NCBI GenBank assembly: GCA_963978545.1
Contig: OZ021732.1
Span: 44,650,059 to 44,714,058, forward strand
Direction of reading: 5' to 3'
DNA length: 64,000 bases
Source of the DNA: Linyphia triangularis
Taxonomy: Eukaryota; Arthropoda; Arachnida; Araneae; Linyphiidae
Position numbers and translations under genes: made by a program. The notes below the pieces were generated by a model, which searched no databases, was not told where the DNA came from, and saw only the letters and a list, made by a program, of their open reading frames with translations. Below, piece by piece: positions 22,152 to 33,970 of the stretch. Within the stretch, counting starts at the first letter, position 1; each line of letters opens with the position of its first letter.

Positions 22152-22863
22152 CAGAGACGTACTGGCTATAGCGTTGTCCGGTGCGATCAACGGGCCGGAG
22201 AGTGTAAAAAAATGGGCCAGTTCGTTTTGTTTTTTTTGTCTTTTTTTTTTTGTCCTTCAGTGTCTTACTTAACGTTTTTTCAAATAGCTCAATGTATACT
22301 TATTCCAATAACTTTATTTTGAATATTTTACACATTTCTTTAATATGATACAGTGCATGTATTTTCCAAATACATGCTTTTTACCCATTTCATAAGTTTA
22401 ATTATATATTAGAATTTTGGATGTCATTTTTTTTTTATAAACTTGCTAGTTATATACATAAACATACTTTATTTTGAAATTTAGATTGCTTTGTTATATG
22501 TTTTGCAAAAAATTCTCACTGGTTTATGGAAATTAAATTCACTCAAGGGAGGTATGAACAGTATACTGATAAAATTGGATTTAATTAAACTAATTATTAA
22601 AAAATTAAATTATTAAAATTAATAACACTTTTTAATTATTGAATATAAATAATCATTAAATATAAATATTTAAGCAATAAAAGCTATTATTAAAACTATT
22701 TAAATATTATAATTAATTATTTAATTAATTAATGGAGTTATTTTATTATAAACAATAATTATTAAAGTTTAATTTGTGTTATATATTTTTTGTAATGTTG
22801 TTAATTTGGGCCAGCATCAAATCTAAAATCACCGCGCCGATTTTATGCCCCAGTACGTCCCTG
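22152..22863. mobile_element. Non-autonomous hAT element (CAGRGACGTACTGG ends)
   Basis: The ends CAGAGACGTACTGG and, reverse-complemented, CAGGGACGTACTGG are inverted repeats with one mismatch, and both are followed by a GGGCC-containing stretch. The target duplication is CATGCGAC / CATGAGAC (22144-22151, 22864-22871), 7 of 8 identical. The body is very AT-rich, with a run of TTAATTAAT-like sequence near 22600-22740, and is non-coding. Confidence 0.8.
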
Positions 22864-22871
22864 CATGAGAC

Positions 22872-23402
22872 TTAAAATGAGTTTTAACGTAGCTGTGTCA
22901 AATATTAATACTGCGATCGATCATTCTATAGCTTAAGCTTTTAAATAAATTTATCTCGACAATAACTTGATAATTTTTATTGTGTTTATCCGAAAAAAAT
23001 GCAAAAAGAGCAAGATACTAAATCGATATCATTCGCAGGTTGGGATTAAGATCTTGAACAATTCCACAAGCAGAAAAAGGTGATTAAAAATATCACCAAG
23101 ATATGCAATATCTTGACATGAAATCGTCCCATTTTCAAGTATACGGATGGATGCAAAAGCGATCTTTTAGTGACAGGGTTTGTGAAAATTCAAATTGTTT
23201 TTCTTCAAAAATTCTTATGGTATTTAGTTATTTAAGAACAATAATTAGGTACTTTATTGGCACACATTTTTCCAAACACAATTATATTTAAACATCGTTA
23301 TCGCTAAAATCTTCAGTGGACAGCGTTGACAGTGATATAGTTTGGCATTAATTCTTGGATTGCCTGTTGTAATTTTCTCGGTTTCATTCCATCGAGAAAC
23401 GA
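22872..23402. other. Unassigned AT-rich DNA
   Basis: Nothing recognised on either strand. Confidence 0.55.
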
Positions 23403-23414
23403 TAGACATAATTG

Positions 23415-23529
23415 GTTGGTTGTTTTCGGATTATCTGGCGCCGTCAGCAACACGAGGGCTATAATGCGCCGAAACATTCGTCATTAGACAAGCCATCATA
23501 CATTTACAAAAACCCATGCCTAACACGGG
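23415..23529 (-). mobile_element. tRNA-derived SINE, family 1, copy 3 (5'-truncated)
   Basis: A perfect 12-bp duplication TAGACATAATTG lies at 23403-23414 and 23530-23541. The element starts (minus strand) at CCCGTGTTAGGC, downstream of the B box, and ends in the AACCAACC tail. Its target overlaps the left end of the hairpin MITE at 23537-23773, so the SINE landed after the MITE. Confidence 0.9.
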
Positions 23530-23536
23530 TAGACAT

Positions 23537-23773
23537 AATTGAGGGTCTGACAAGCAAAGGGGTCCAAGTTTCTTAACTATTGAGAAATTACACTTTAAAG
23601 TTTCTTATTTATATTAAATTTGTATGAAAATTATTTGTTATTCAAATACTAACCTTAAGAATGAAGATATAGCTAGTTTTCATAGAATTTAATATAAATA
23701 AGAAACTTTAAAGTGAATTTTCTCAAAAGTTAAGAAAAGTCACTTACACCTCTTTGCTTCCCAGTCCTCAATT
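23537..23773. mobile_element. Long-hairpin MITE
   Basis: Arms of about 94 bp (23537-23630 and 23680-23773) are near-identical inverted copies. Both have AATTGAGG-type ends, then GAAGCAAAG/CAAGCAAAG, then CACTTTAAAGTTTCTTATTT and ATATTAAATT. The loop is about 50 bp. It is non-coding and the target duplication is unresolved. Confidence 0.85.
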
Positions 23774-26324
23774 GATAATTTCTCCTTGGATTGTACTTTA
23801 TGATGGTGAAAGAGATACTCTAAGGTTATGCTGTACAGTCGCTTTTATATAATTACAATAAGATTTAAATTTCAGTGAAAAGTCAATCTCATTAGGATGT
23901 GGTGTATGCAATTACTAGCCCGCATTTGAGTGTCAAGTGGGAAGAATCTCCATAAATAATCACTAGCCTGGGAATCGATAGACTCCATCCGTAGACTAGG
24001 AATCAATGAGACTGTATATAAACTATTATATTATTAGATATGGATCAAATAGTATCTCTAACTTCAAGAACTTACAAAAAAATTATCCTTCAAGCTGGTA
24101 AACGCGAAGAAATGTCATCGAAATTACATACTAAAACTTCAACAGAAACTAATTTCTATTTGAAATGAAAAAAGTCTCTTAAAATATTACCAACGTTATC
24201 ATAATGTATAGCTAAGAGATTTAGCTATGTTTCTCCCGCAATTAATGTTTCATATTCATTCCTATTTAAACAAACAAATAATTTGTTATTTGGTTTTGAA
24301 AACTTTAATCTTTATCATACACGTTTACACTCTTTATTTTGGAAACGAGTAAAAGCTTAAAAATTATTTTCGCTCACTTTTAGTATAGCTTCAGAAATAC
24401 CGCATAATATCCATTTGTCTCATATGTTGTGCTAAGTTATGCTTTAGTTCAAGTCAAACCATTAGACGAGTCATGACCTTACCTTATTGTGTAATTCTGA
24501 GGTGTTACCTATATGTGACAAATTACTTTTAAAATGTTACATTTTGAATGGTTTTTATAATTTGAATTTATATTGCATTCAATGTATTAAGGGGAGCTGA
24601 AGGGGCTTTGAAGTGTTCCCACGGCTTTTCAGAAACGTTTTATTTTACTGTCGGAACAGGTAAAAGTTGAACCCTTTCTTTACTAACGGGAGTTGCAAGT
24701 CCCGTCAGTTTTTTCATGGTATTATATTAATTTAAATATTATGAGAAACATTTAGTCTTTGTAATACACTTCAATGAAGTTCGATCAATTGTTGGATGAC
24801 AGCACAAGCTTATTTCTCTTAAGAAGCTTGCTATAGACAAGAATATAATACGATATAAAGCCAAGATGGATGCCTAGAAGATTAAAAATCGTCCATGAGT
24901 TTGCATGTAAAGAGAAATCAGCATGTATTGCCATCCAACAACTGAATAACGAGCTTCATAAAAGTGGATTTCAAAATCTCAAAGGGTCTCGCAATTAAAT
25001 CATTACAGCACTATGAAAACGGGATTGATGGGATTTATAATTGCCATAAATAAATAATGTAGGGTTAAATGTATGAACAACGCCTCTGCCGTCTCTTCTT
25101 ATCGCCGCTATTAAGCATTTTTTATGCAACAGTGAACAGGTTAAATACTCAAGTCTCAAGACGTAAATTCAGTCAGCCGCTATTAAGCGTCACTCACGTT
25201 TCCCTCTTTATTCTAAACTTTTTATACTAAAAAGCTCTCAAAACAAAGATCTAGACTGTATTTACTTTTTAAAACCAATACTCCTGACAGCATAATGATT
25301 GCATGTCTACTCTGACATATCTTTTCCCTAAGTTTCCTTCATAAAACAAAGAGCCGCTTGTTTCGCAAGATTCTTGAAACAGGAAACATTTACAAACGGT
25401 ATTGCTCCGCCAACAATTAAAAAATTTCAACCCTGTCTCAATTGCGAGAAAAATACCAGAATCTAATAATAGGCACCCGGAAGTAGTTAATTTATTTAGT
25501 GACAGCAGACTTACTGCCTTCAATCAATCAATGGGGGGGCCACCGGTAGTACAGTATTTCCCAGAGACATTTTAATATAATTAATAATCCATTTTTGTTA
25601 ATGTCTTCTGTTGGAAGATGAGAAAAATAAGGGCTCGCTTTTTTGTGTGTCGACTTTTCGCAGCATGTGGTATTGACCCAAATACTGCTAAGTAAGTCTG
25701 ATGCTGTGCGTTAGGTGCCTAGTCGGTACTCTTTACGCTTGATTGAGGGCACTTTCTACTGGAAACGTTTTCTGTCAATAATTGGCGAGGCATCGTGTCT
25801 TTAGGTATGCGTCATGCACGGTTGACGCTTGAAGAGCGACTTCAAAGGCGAAAGGGTTCTGCATAAGAACTGGCTCCTTAAGATCGATTGTCAGACCTTT
25901 ATCTGCCTTACAGATCCAATGTAATATTTCGAGGACTTTTTATTAGTGAAATATTGAATAGAAACACGCAATGTTTACCAGACATACCTAACAGTTATGC
26001 GTTATCTTAGACAAACGAGACAGACATCCTTTCATTTTCATCATACAAAGGACATATCAATTATGGCGATACTGAATTAGGAAAACATTATAAAACCGAT
26101 TTTTTGAATTGCTGACAATAAATAAAGCTTTAGTACATCAACTCTTTAAGTGTTGGTTTTTAATTTCGATAATTGTTATATCCGATAGAAAATAATTTTT
26201 TTTTGTGCGTGATATTTTGACAGATAATGTGTTTGAAAAAATATTTTATTTTGATATGTCTGTAGGACTGATAAGGGAAGGGGGGGGGGGGGGTAGAGAA
26301 AAGGGTTAAAGAAAGATCATCAAA
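23774..26324. other. Unassigned AT-rich DNA
   Basis: A short imperfect hairpin lies at 24683-24710 (ACTAACGGGAGTTGCAAGTC and its mirror). A G-run lies at about 26279-26293. No gene was found. Confidence 0.5.
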
Positions 26325-26338
26325 CCATGAGAGTATTT

Positions 26339-26390
26339 GGTTGGTTGAGTGAAGTTTAACGGCGCAAGGGCAACACATGGGCCATACTGC
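26339..26390 (-). mobile_element. SINE family 3, 52-bp 3' fragment with its own target duplication
   Basis: Flanked by CCATGAGAGTATTT / CCATGCGAGTATTT (26325-26338, 26391-26404; 13 of 14 identical). The insert is only the family-3 3' end (minus strand GCAGTATGGCCCATGTGTTG then the CAACCAA tail). This is a severely 5'-truncated retroposition event. Confidence 0.8.
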
Positions 26391-26404
26391 CCATGCGAGT
26401 ATTT

Positions 26405-26861
26405 AAAACTTTGAAACATTAATAGGGAAAAGTTGGGAAACACTGATACCGAAATAGTTAACGATTTTAATGCGGGTCAAAGTGTTGATGTAGTGACACT
26501 GGATAAGTGAATGCTAATTATTAATTAGTTTTGTCGTTCATTCGGCGGAACTATGATAGCAACTATTTCAAGACAAAAAAAAAAATTATATGTGGTTGCT
26601 AATATTAAAATAAAGTTGCTCTGACACACGAAACACAAACCATTAAATTATCGTTTCCTTCGATAAATCAGGATTTCTTTAATATCATGATGTGTTTAGC
26701 CTATAATTTCACCGAATTTTGCATTTACATCATTGTGCTACCGGATGAACCATTTGGTGTTTCAGAACTAGAAATATTTATTTGATTCGCCAAAGTATGC
26801 AAACTTGAAATAAACTTCGAAATAACGTTACATAAAACTTATTACCAATTTATGCGCCATA
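26405..26861. other. Unassigned AT-rich DNA
   Basis: Nothing recognised. Confidence 0.55.
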
Positions 26862-26876
26862 CTTTAATATATATGA

Positions 26877-27053
26877 TTGGTTGTTTTCAGATTATCTGGA
26901 GCCGTCAGCAACACGAGGGCTATAATGCGCCGAAACATTCGTCATTTGACAAGCTAACATACATTTACAAACACCCATGCCTTACACGGGACTCGAACCC
27001 GCAACCTCGCGGTCTAGAAGCTAGCACGCTAACCACTATACCGTTTGGCCAGC
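26877..27053 (-). mobile_element. tRNA-derived SINE, family 1, copy 4 (full length)
   Basis: A perfect 15-bp duplication CTTTAATATATATGA lies at 26862-26876 and 27054-27068. The head has both A box (TATAGTGGTTAGCGTGCTAG) and B box (GGGTTCGAGTCCCG). The body is that of the family and the tail is AAACAACCAA. It is close in sequence to the copy at 20520. Confidence 0.92.
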
Positions 27054-27068
27054 CTTTAATATATATGA

Positions 27069-30000
27069 GACTTCCAAAGCCTAAAATCGAGCCGCTTCAT
27101 TATTCAGGTGGCCACTTTTCTAAAAGGTTTCTCAGTGTGCGAATCGGCCAACTTCAGTTGTCCTAAGTTGACAATTCTTTGGTTTTTAGTATCTGGTGGG
27201 CTAATTTGTAAAGCGAAGAACAGCGACAAATCGATCCAGAATGGTGGTCTACATGAAGAGTCCAATCCAAGGGGTTTACCAGCTATAGACGTAGCAGTTC
27301 GGTATTTTGGGCATAACATATTATAAATTGTTGTTTAGTACTTTTCATTTTCATCATTATGTAAATATGATCTCAAAAATGGAATCATAAAATAACGTCG
27401 ATAAATATCTGGCTATTTCGTTCAAAGTCTTCTATAAAGCGTTTAGTGTTATTAAGATATTAAATAAACATAACTATCAAAACAAAGATTGAAACAAATT
27501 TGAAAAAAGTAAATGGATAGTTTGTTATACTTTTTATTAATTACTTCTGTTTAAAAAAAAAAAAGTGTGCAAGTATAACGAAACCTCCTATCTATATTAG
27601 AATTGTACACGCCTTACTAAACAAGTGAATTAGTTAATCGTTTCTGATCACTATTTGCACTGAAAGTGATAAACATTTTATAAGGCATGCGATAATTTAT
27701 AAAATAATGTACAGTTATACGGATGTAATGATCACTGTAGCGTAATATTAGTATTCTGTGAAAAAAAGAAACACAATTTTATCAACCTCTTTGAATGAAT
27801 ATCCTGTCACGGTATAGTAGCATAGTGATACATATTTTTTCAATAAACATTACGGAAGCAGAATAAACATTGAATTACCCACGACATGCAAAGTAAAAGA
27901 AACTTACTTTTAAGTTCTCTTTTTTGTCATTTCTCCAATGTTGCAATGCCAGTAGATTTCCAAAATAAAAATAATATTAGGTAAACTAATTTTTAAAAAT
28001 TTAAAAATAATGTTTAAATTCATAGTTTTGCCGACCGGCACGTTGTCCTATTAAAAACTTTTTTAAAGATTTAGTGCTACTGAAGTTTACAGAATGCAGA
28101 CATAGTTTTGAATTTATGGTTGGTTGGTTGGTTGAACTCCCGGCTGGGAGTGGAAAGAAAGGACTTATTGAACTAGCTCCTGCCTCCGCGTACGTATGTG
28201 AGAGAACCACCTCTCTGGAACAGGTTGAAGTAAAAAAGAGAACTAATAAAAAAAAAAAAAAGGGGGGGGGGGGATATCAAATCATTTCGGTACAGATGGA
28301 ATTTTGTGAAGTTGCCATTTCAATGCTTTCTCCGGGTGAGGACGTGGACATCAAAACCAGTTGACAAGCTTCGTATATCCTTTTGAATTTATGTTCTACA
28401 AACTTGGATTCAGAAAAAAAGTAAATATCAAGCATGTAGAGCCTCCTAGCGACATACATTGAAAAAGTTCTATTTGCAGGCTCTTTGTTAATACAGTGCC
28501 ACCATTAAGCCTCCTATTTGGCGCTCTAACAGCAATAGGTTTGTTATGAACTTATGCTAAATATATTTTTTTTTATCGCTTATGTACTGCAGCGTTTATT
28601 TACTCCATAATGATATTTTCATGCACAGGAATTTAGATTGGATATGATTATGCTACAAAAAATAATTTAATAATTATATTGTGGGAAAATAACGTGGGTT
28701 TGGGTTGGATTGTAAAAGGTGTATAAACCAAGATGGGCCATTAGTATATAGTTGGTTCGTCAACGTGATATTTTATTTATTATATATTTAAGGCTTTTAA
28801 ATTATACTTGGGAAACAAGGTAGGATACGGAAATGAGGGTACAATAGTGATACATGAAAAATTTGAACTTTTTTTTCTATTTAATATGCAGTGTAAGCAA
28901 ATGTATTACAAGACCTACTGTGATAATCTAAAAAAGACAGTCTTACAGTTTTTGCATAAGTCATGCGCAAGGGATGTTCATGGCGAGATTCAAATAAAAA
29001 AAAAAATCTGTAAAAAGCTAATTTTTTAGACCTGTACAATACTCATTAATTTACTTTGATTTATCATTTTCTACCTCACTTTTTCCAAAAATAATTGTAT
29101 TAGTTACATTTTATGGTGCAAAATTAAAAGCAAATGATGGTCGATGAATTCACTGACTATGTGTTTCAGCAGGCTCAACACCATTTCTAGTTATAAAGCT
29201 GGAGAAATGTCTGTACCTCAAAACTGAACAAACCAAAGTCATAACTCGATAAATTCATTGATGAGTGACACAACTTAATTTTACTCCTCATTAGACTCTT
29301 TATATAATGATTTTTTATGGATAATGTTTTAGAATTTTTTCGAGTGATCGAGTGAAAAGGTTCGATTGAAAACAAACATTTAAAGCATAATTTGAAATAA
29401 AAAAAATTATAGCCAAATTTGAATGAAATTACCAAAAGTTCTACTAAAGAACAGAAAAAACATACAAGTTGTTTTTCTAAATTCGAACATTTTCTACATT
29501 TTGAAGTTATATTGATTTGAACACAGATGATTTCAGAAAAAGTGAAACCGATCTTCCATAAATGTATGTTACACCTCTAAATGATGAACGTATTATTTAA
29601 GGCATTTTTTTTATCAAGCGGAAGTAAGGTTGTTCTAATGATCCCATGGTAAAATTTCAAACTATAACGATGTGGGTTTTTCTTCAATTCTAATAAACGT
29701 GTGTTTATCTGATCAAACGTTCCATGATTATAGGTACTCAGAAGTCGTTTACGAGATAGTGGCCAACAAATAGCTCAATGCATGATTCTTGCCTTTCTTC
29801 TGAAAGTATAGAAAACATTTGAATATTATTTTGGAACGGAAAAAAGAAACACAAATCGTGATAAAACTGCATTTAAAGTCAGCTATCAGAAACTTTAACC
29901 CAAATTACTTTGCATTTCCTTATAGTACATGACTTGCTCTTTTTACGAACATACATGTGCGTAAATGCAAACACATTAACCATCAAAATGACAGCAGCTC

Positions 30001-30981
30001 TTCAGATAACATAGATTCTATAGTGTAATAAAAATATCGAGTACAGATTGCCTTTCTGATATAACCAGAGATGTGTGGTGTTGTTGTTATCTCAACTTAC
30101 TGAACACGCATTACAAAATAATATTAAAGGCATATTCTTTATAAAGCTATATCTAATCAGATGGTAATTGTTATTTCATGAATTCTGAGAGGAAAAAATG
30201 TGAATTTCAAATAAAGAGAAATTACAGATACATATCAACATTGCAACCTATGTAAAATTAGCAAGTCGTGATTACACACATAAACAGAACTGTATTTATT
30301 GGCAAAGCCTAAGGCCTCTGTCATAAAGCATTGCATTTTAAGGAACAAAACTGAGTTTTGAAAAGAGTTAATTAAATATATCTCTTATTTTTGTAGGAAA
30401 TGAAGTTATACTCAAGCTGCATTATTGTTGTCCAAAGTTGTATTTTTGTTTATCTATTCAATACTACCTGCATGGCCAGCGTTGCGGAAACCCATCCCAT
30501 CATTGTGCAATGTGTATAGGTCCCAGTATTTAAGCATCATGCAACAGGCTCACTTCGCCTGCTGAAAGGTTTATTGCTGCGCAAACATAATCTCACTTTA
30601 ATCGGTGAAAGGTTCATTGAAATGCAAGCGTAAGATAATTTTTCTCGCTAAAAGCTTAATTGCTACATAAACCCTTATAATTAGAATGACCCTCCAGGTC
30701 GTGAAAAAAAAAATCCCCTATCATAGGCAGAACCTCTTGGCAGGATTATATCGATGGCCTGAAACTAATATCTTGTAAGTGAATTTTGAGCAATTGTAAC
30801 GCAAAGATCAAACCAATCATTCAATATTGTATGATTAACAAATAGCTCTTTTATTTCTCATAAAGAACATAATGCAGAAAATATATACTATTGCTCAGTT
30901 TACATGAAATAATTCAAAGATTTCTTTTCAATTTGTCCCAAATTGCTCTTTCAGAAAAAAAGTTTAATTACAAGGTGTTTT
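27069..30981. other. Unassigned AT-rich DNA
   Basis: The section 27070-27330 is less AT-rich, with overlapping 71-72 codon ORFs on both strands, but none is recognisable. At 28117-28135 there are four GGTT units followed by GAACTCCCGGCTGGGAG, which could be the reversed tail of another SINE. An A-run and G-run occupy about 28248-28274. No gene was found. Confidence 0.5.
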
Positions 30982-30995
30982 CATTCTAGACCAGC

Positions 30996-31130
30996 AGGTT
31001 GGGGGTTCGACTCTCGTGTAAGGCATGGGTGTTTGTAAATGTATGTTGGCTTGTCAATTGACGAATATTTCGGCGCATTACAGCCCTTGCGTTGCTGACG
31101 GCGCCAGATAATCTGAAAGCAACTAACAAC
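30996..31130 (+). mobile_element. tRNA-derived SINE, family 1, copy 5 (5'-truncated)
   Basis: A perfect 14-bp duplication CATTCTAGACCAGC lies at 30982-30995 and 31131-31144. The right copy of that duplication contains the first four bases (CAGC) of the neighbouring hAT element, so the SINE inserted across the hAT left junction afterwards. The element begins AGGTTGGGGGTTCGACTC (B-box side only) and ends AACTAACAAC. Confidence 0.92.
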
Positions 31131-31140
31131 CATTCTAGAC

Positions 31141-31620
31141 CAGCGTTAGCCACTACACGACCCGCGGACCGGATTTGGCCCGCCGCGAAGGATTTTTCTG
31201 CTGCCCGCAAACAGCACAGAAGATTAAAAAAAAAAAAAAAAAAAAAAAAAATCAAATGTTATGGTATGGATTTTTCTTCTTTTTTTACATAATAATAATT
31301 CGTCCGAAATATTATAGTATATGTTAACTGTGTAGAATAGAGTTCTCCACTACGTGCCCAAAAAAACTATGTAAAGAAGATTTCAGCAAGATGGTTTTCA
31401 TAAAGAATAAATTCTGGAATAGCTTAATGAATCGCATATGGGCAGTTTATTAAGATTAACTGCAACAAATACTGAGACAGGCACCAACTCTATCACAAAA
31501 TGAACTGAACGATTTTGACCACCATCATGTCACAATTGATATCGATTAAAACAAAGTAATTTGGAAGTACAGTTTAAATAATTTTATTAAACGTTAGATC
31601 AACTCAAATTGTCACGTTAG

Positions 31621-31669
<49 letters not shown>

Positions 31670-31835
31670 CACATATATCAATTGTAATTTGATTAGAATA
31701 ATTTTTTTTTTTTTCAGTTTTCATAAATACTATATATTAAGTCGCTAATAAAAATACATATATTGGTGTATCCGGTAAGCAAAAAGCTGCAACATAAGTA
31801 ATGCGGCCCGAACCTAAAAGTAGTGGCGAACGCTG
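31141..31835. mobile_element. Non-autonomous hAT element (CAGCGTTMGCCACTAC ends)
   Basis: An exact 8-bp duplication TTCTAGAC lies at 31133-31140 and 31836-31843. The left end is CAGCGTTAGCCACTAC and the reverse-complemented right end is CAGCGTTCGCCACTAC. Subterminal GGCCCG motifs are present on both sides. The interior contains an A-run, an (AAT)n tract at 31621-31669 and a segment (about 31333-31640) shared with 38447-38760. No transposase. Confidence 0.92.
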
Positions 31836-31843
31836 TTCTAGAC

Positions 31844-31882
31844 CATTGATATTGTCGTTCTTAGGCTAGTCAATTGTTAAAA

Positions 31883-31923
<41 letters not shown>

Positions 31924-32547
31924 ACCTAAAATGCAGGCTGTAAAGTAATTATTACATACATCCATCGGATGAATAATAGTCACTATTTAATAAATAAAAA
32001 AGTTACTTTTGATGATGTTAAAGAAGAGCAATTGACATTGAATTGAAGGCTGATTTTCGCATAACCAGTCGGCTTGCCAGTTACAGTGGACAGTATCTAT
32101 AAGCCAACAGCACCGCACAAGCGTTTCGTGCTAATCATTGGAGGAGCCAGTTTTTCACTGCTATGCCAGTAGCTGGAAGCTCTTGTAGATTAAACATTTT
32201 CTATTTGTTGTCACATGAACTACCATCAACCGTACTCTTCCAGGACCACCAACAACTGGTGACATGGTGTTCGCTCATTGCTTCAGCTGCTGGCGCTGTG
32301 TAAATGGACATATGACATTACAATCTATACGTAATGGGAACCTTCCAATCAACTTACCAGCTAACATTAAAGCCACTGACAATGTATAATTGAGCTTTAA
32401 AGGCAGGGTTTATAAAGACACAACGTAATGAAAAGGTTTGTGAGGTGGAAGTGAATGTTATAGTTGAAAAAAAAAAAAAGATGTTATTACATGAGGAAGG
32501 TTATTAATAAGTCAATGATTGATTTGTTAGAACGTGCTTTAGCTTTA
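31844..32547. other. Unassigned AT-rich DNA
   Basis: A long A-run lies at about 31879-31920. The part 32040-32450 is less AT-rich but has no recognisable coding content. Confidence 0.5.
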
Positions 32548-32901
32548 GGCTCCTTTCACATTATCCGACTTTTGTCGATCCGCAAAAAGTAGGAAGGCGA
32601 AATTCTTTTAGTGGGGTGAAGAAGTGAATTGCTCCTTTCACATTATCCGACAGAGTCAAAAAGTCGGAAGAACGCGTGTTTGCAGCCGTCGGGTGCCACT
32701 GAAACGTTCGGCGTCAGACCGTCTGCGGATGATTCAGTAGACCACGTAACCAAATGGGCGCTTTCACATTAGCCGACTTATGTCGGATGACGAGTTGGCC
32801 TTGAGCCATTGAAATTGCATTTTGATTACTTATTATTTGGTTATTCATCAATTATTAATAAATAAGAAATACTAATAACTTTTACATAATTACGCACATA
32901 A

Positions 32902-33115
32902 AAACAGACTAATTCTTTTTAATAAAATAATAGAAGATATTAATTTGGAAGTTTTGATTACGCTGATTGAAGCCGGACATGTGATGTGGGACAAATTTCT
33001 TGACGCCAACAAAGAGAGAAATGCTACGAAAGATGCTTGACATGAAGTGTGCGTTGAACTACACCCTAAATTTAATGCTTTTGATGTCAATACTAAAAAT
33101 GTGTTTGGCAGACAA
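32902..33115 (+). pseudogene. MADF/Myb-SANT-like DNA-binding protein fragment
   Basis: In the frame starting at 32902 the peptide runs through INLEVLITLIEAGHVMWDKF and LDANKERNATKDA, stops at a TGA (33038-33040), then continues HEVCVELHPKF. This is the MADF pattern: helix, then a WD-K-x(n)-K-x-R-N turn, then an A-W-x-E-[IV] helix. The TGA sits exactly where the conserved tryptophan (TGG) is expected. PIF/Harbinger transposons commonly carry such a second gene, and the position just inside a Harbinger-like TIR supports the call. It is dead because of the stop and the missing remainder. Confidence 0.6.
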
Positions 33116-33558
33116 TATTGATTTTGGTATAAATAACTAATTATATGTTAATTCATTATTTAAAAAAATTTACCACATTGAGTTTATTTTTCTTTCAATT
33201 TCCAAAGTCTTAACATATTTCACGAGTGCAGTACAAGTAAATACAGAGTGTAAATGACTGGACTGTCCCCCCCCCCTACATTTTTAAACTTGAATAAAAT
33301 AAGATTCGAAATAGGAATGTACCTTAATTTTTTGCTCAAAATTGTGTTTTAGTATTTAAGTTCACTATGGGTCGGTCTTTTAATGGACATCCTCTACGAA
33401 TACAGCATATTATATGTATTTTATATTTATATTATACTATAACACTGCTACTATTTATATTTACCTCAATGTAATAGCCAGCATCTCAATTGTTTGTATG
33501 CAATTCCTAAATTGTGTGTTTTGGCGCTGAAGGACATCCTTAAGTTTTTCATGTATCT

Positions 33559-33692
33559 CAGCGTTACTTAGCTTACTTAGTTGTAGCTTACGCGCCCGCG
33601 GGCCGTATTTGGCCCGCAACAGATTTTTATGTGGCCCGTCGACATCACAGGGGATTAAAAAATAAAATTTCACGTTGTGGACTTCTTTTTCA
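33559..33692 (+). mobile_element. Left part of a second CAGCGTT-type hAT copy
   Basis: Starts CAGCGTTA and contains GCCCGCGGGCC, ATTTGGCCCGC and a GGGATTAAAAAATAAAA stretch, in the same order as the left 140 bp of the hAT at 31141-31835. It is interrupted at the TA at 33693-33694 and appears to resume at about 38400. A left 8-mer ATGTATCT (33551-33558) has no matching right copy that I can find. Confidence 0.55.
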
Positions 33693-33970
33693 TACATGTG
33701 ATTAGTCAAGCAAAAAATTAGCTGAAATATTTTTCGTCATTTTACAGCATAATACACAAAAACATATATTAGTGCACAAAATTCAATACAAATTTTAGTT
33801 AAATTTTGGATTTAAGATTGATTTCAATTATTAACTCTACAACAACCATGTCTCATTGTGATTGACACGCACACAATAATTAAATAAAGACAACTGTGTT
33901 CATGTATTAATCATAACTGAAAAATTTAACTTGACTTAAATGTTTTTGTACACATTCAGAAATTATAATA

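Noticed and set aside
33461..33709. 82-codon minus ORF
   Set aside because: It reads through the GC-rich hAT terminal sequence and has no recognised domain.
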